From an uncultured Porphyromonadaceae bacterium (GTDB lineage Bacteria; Bacteroidota; Bacteroidia; Bacteroidales; Muribaculaceae), in the NCBI GenBank assembly GCA_947176615.1, contig CAMWRO010000213.1, forward strand, positions 1 through 5,307: a stretch of DNA of 5,307 bases. Direction: 5' to 3'. Position numbers and translations under genes: made by a program. Within the stretch, counting starts at the first letter, position 1; the number at the start of each line of letters is the position of its first letter. The notes beneath the pieces are model-generated. The model was not told where the DNA came from. It saw nothing but the letters and a program-made list of their open reading frames with translations, and did no database searches. Below are positions 5,029 through 5,307 of this stretch, one piece after another.

Positions 5029-5307
5029 GTCGAGTTCGTTGCCGGTGCGTTCCATGATTGACGCGGCAAGGGTGTCGGCGGTATGGATAATCGACACAAG
5101 GGGATAGAGCTTGTGGGCGGTGTCATAGTTGCGCACCTCCTCATAGGAGTTGAGGTTCAGACCCCACGCCCCCATGTGCCAGCGGATGGCAAGCATCTCG
5201 GCATCGCTCAGCTCAATGCCGCCGCACAGGACGAGTATGACCGACTTTTCCCCGTGTCCCATAGGGAAATTCTTGAATGACACCTTGTAACCCTCGGAAT
5301 CTTCCCA
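5020..5307 (-). CDS. HD-domain phosphohydrolase, C-terminal part (5' end outside window)
   Basis: The frame is open to the window edge, giving the last 95 residues; the GTG at 5283 is internal (Val in YKVSFK). The fragment resembles the C-terminal half of the small HD-family hydrolases common in Bacteroidota and Firmicutes. FPMGHGEKSVILV (residues 14-26) holds conserved His18, AIRWHMGAW (40-48) holds His44, and YPLVSIIHTADTLAA (68-82) holds Asp78. In HD enzymes these downstream His and Asp residues complete a metal site whose H and HD residues would lie upstream of the window. The family hydrolyses phosphate esters of nucleotides or similar small molecules; the substrate of this subgroup is not known to me. 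It ends 8 bp from the convergent kinase stop and shares a terminator hairpin with that junction. The family call is confident; completeness cannot be judged. Confidence 0.8.
   Translation of the reverse strand, partial: WEDSEGYKVSFKNFPMGHGEKSVILVLCGGIELSDAEMLAIRWHMGAWGLNLNSYEEVRNYDTAHKLYPLVSIIHTADTLAASIMERTGNELDEG

Overview
The window looks like chromosomal DNA from a member of the Bacteroidota, most likely a GC-rich gut Bacteroidales (Muribaculaceae-like is a guess). The reasons are a canonical Bacteroidota -7 promoter box (TAnnTTTG) facing outward on each side of a divergent gene pair, no Shine-Dalgarno sequence at any start, and a surface-type lipoprotein with acidic residues just after the lipid-modified cysteine. 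No RNA gene, CRISPR array, IS element or origin was seen.

Region A (1-1529, + strand) is visibly AT-richer than the rest. It begins inside the 3' end of a gene whose product carries a phospholipase A2-like His-Asp signature (HDKGYD). That gene overlaps by 4 bp a two-helix membrane protein, and 82 bp later comes a small exported protein with eight cysteines in its mature part. The layout resembles the tail of a polymorphic-toxin (Rhs or secreted-effector) gene followed by immunity and accessory genes. The toxin/immunity reading is inference; the catalytic signature and the overlap are seen directly.

Region B (1536-4170, - strand) holds a GT4-type glycosyltransferase gene followed, 91 bp downstream on the same strand, by a lipoprotein with an N-terminal Ig-like part and a parallel beta-helix part. 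The start of the lipoprotein gene sits in a perfect 17-bp tandem duplication, which creates a five-codon upstream mini-ORF that ends in a TAATG overlap with the true start.

Region C (4220-5011, + strand) is a Kdo/WaaP-like lipopolysaccharide kinase, transcribed divergently from the glycosyltransferase. The 49 bp between them contain two back-to-back -7 boxes placed exactly symmetrically about position 4193, each so close to its start codon that both mRNAs should be leaderless or nearly so. The pair probably acts on the cell envelope, in LPS or surface-glycan assembly.

Region D (5020-5307, - strand) is the 3' part of an HD-domain phosphohydrolase that converges on the kinase. Its stop codon lies in the loop of a small intrinsic terminator whose U-tract is templated by the last codons of the kinase gene. 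All genes of regions B to D look intact except the HD gene, which runs off the window.
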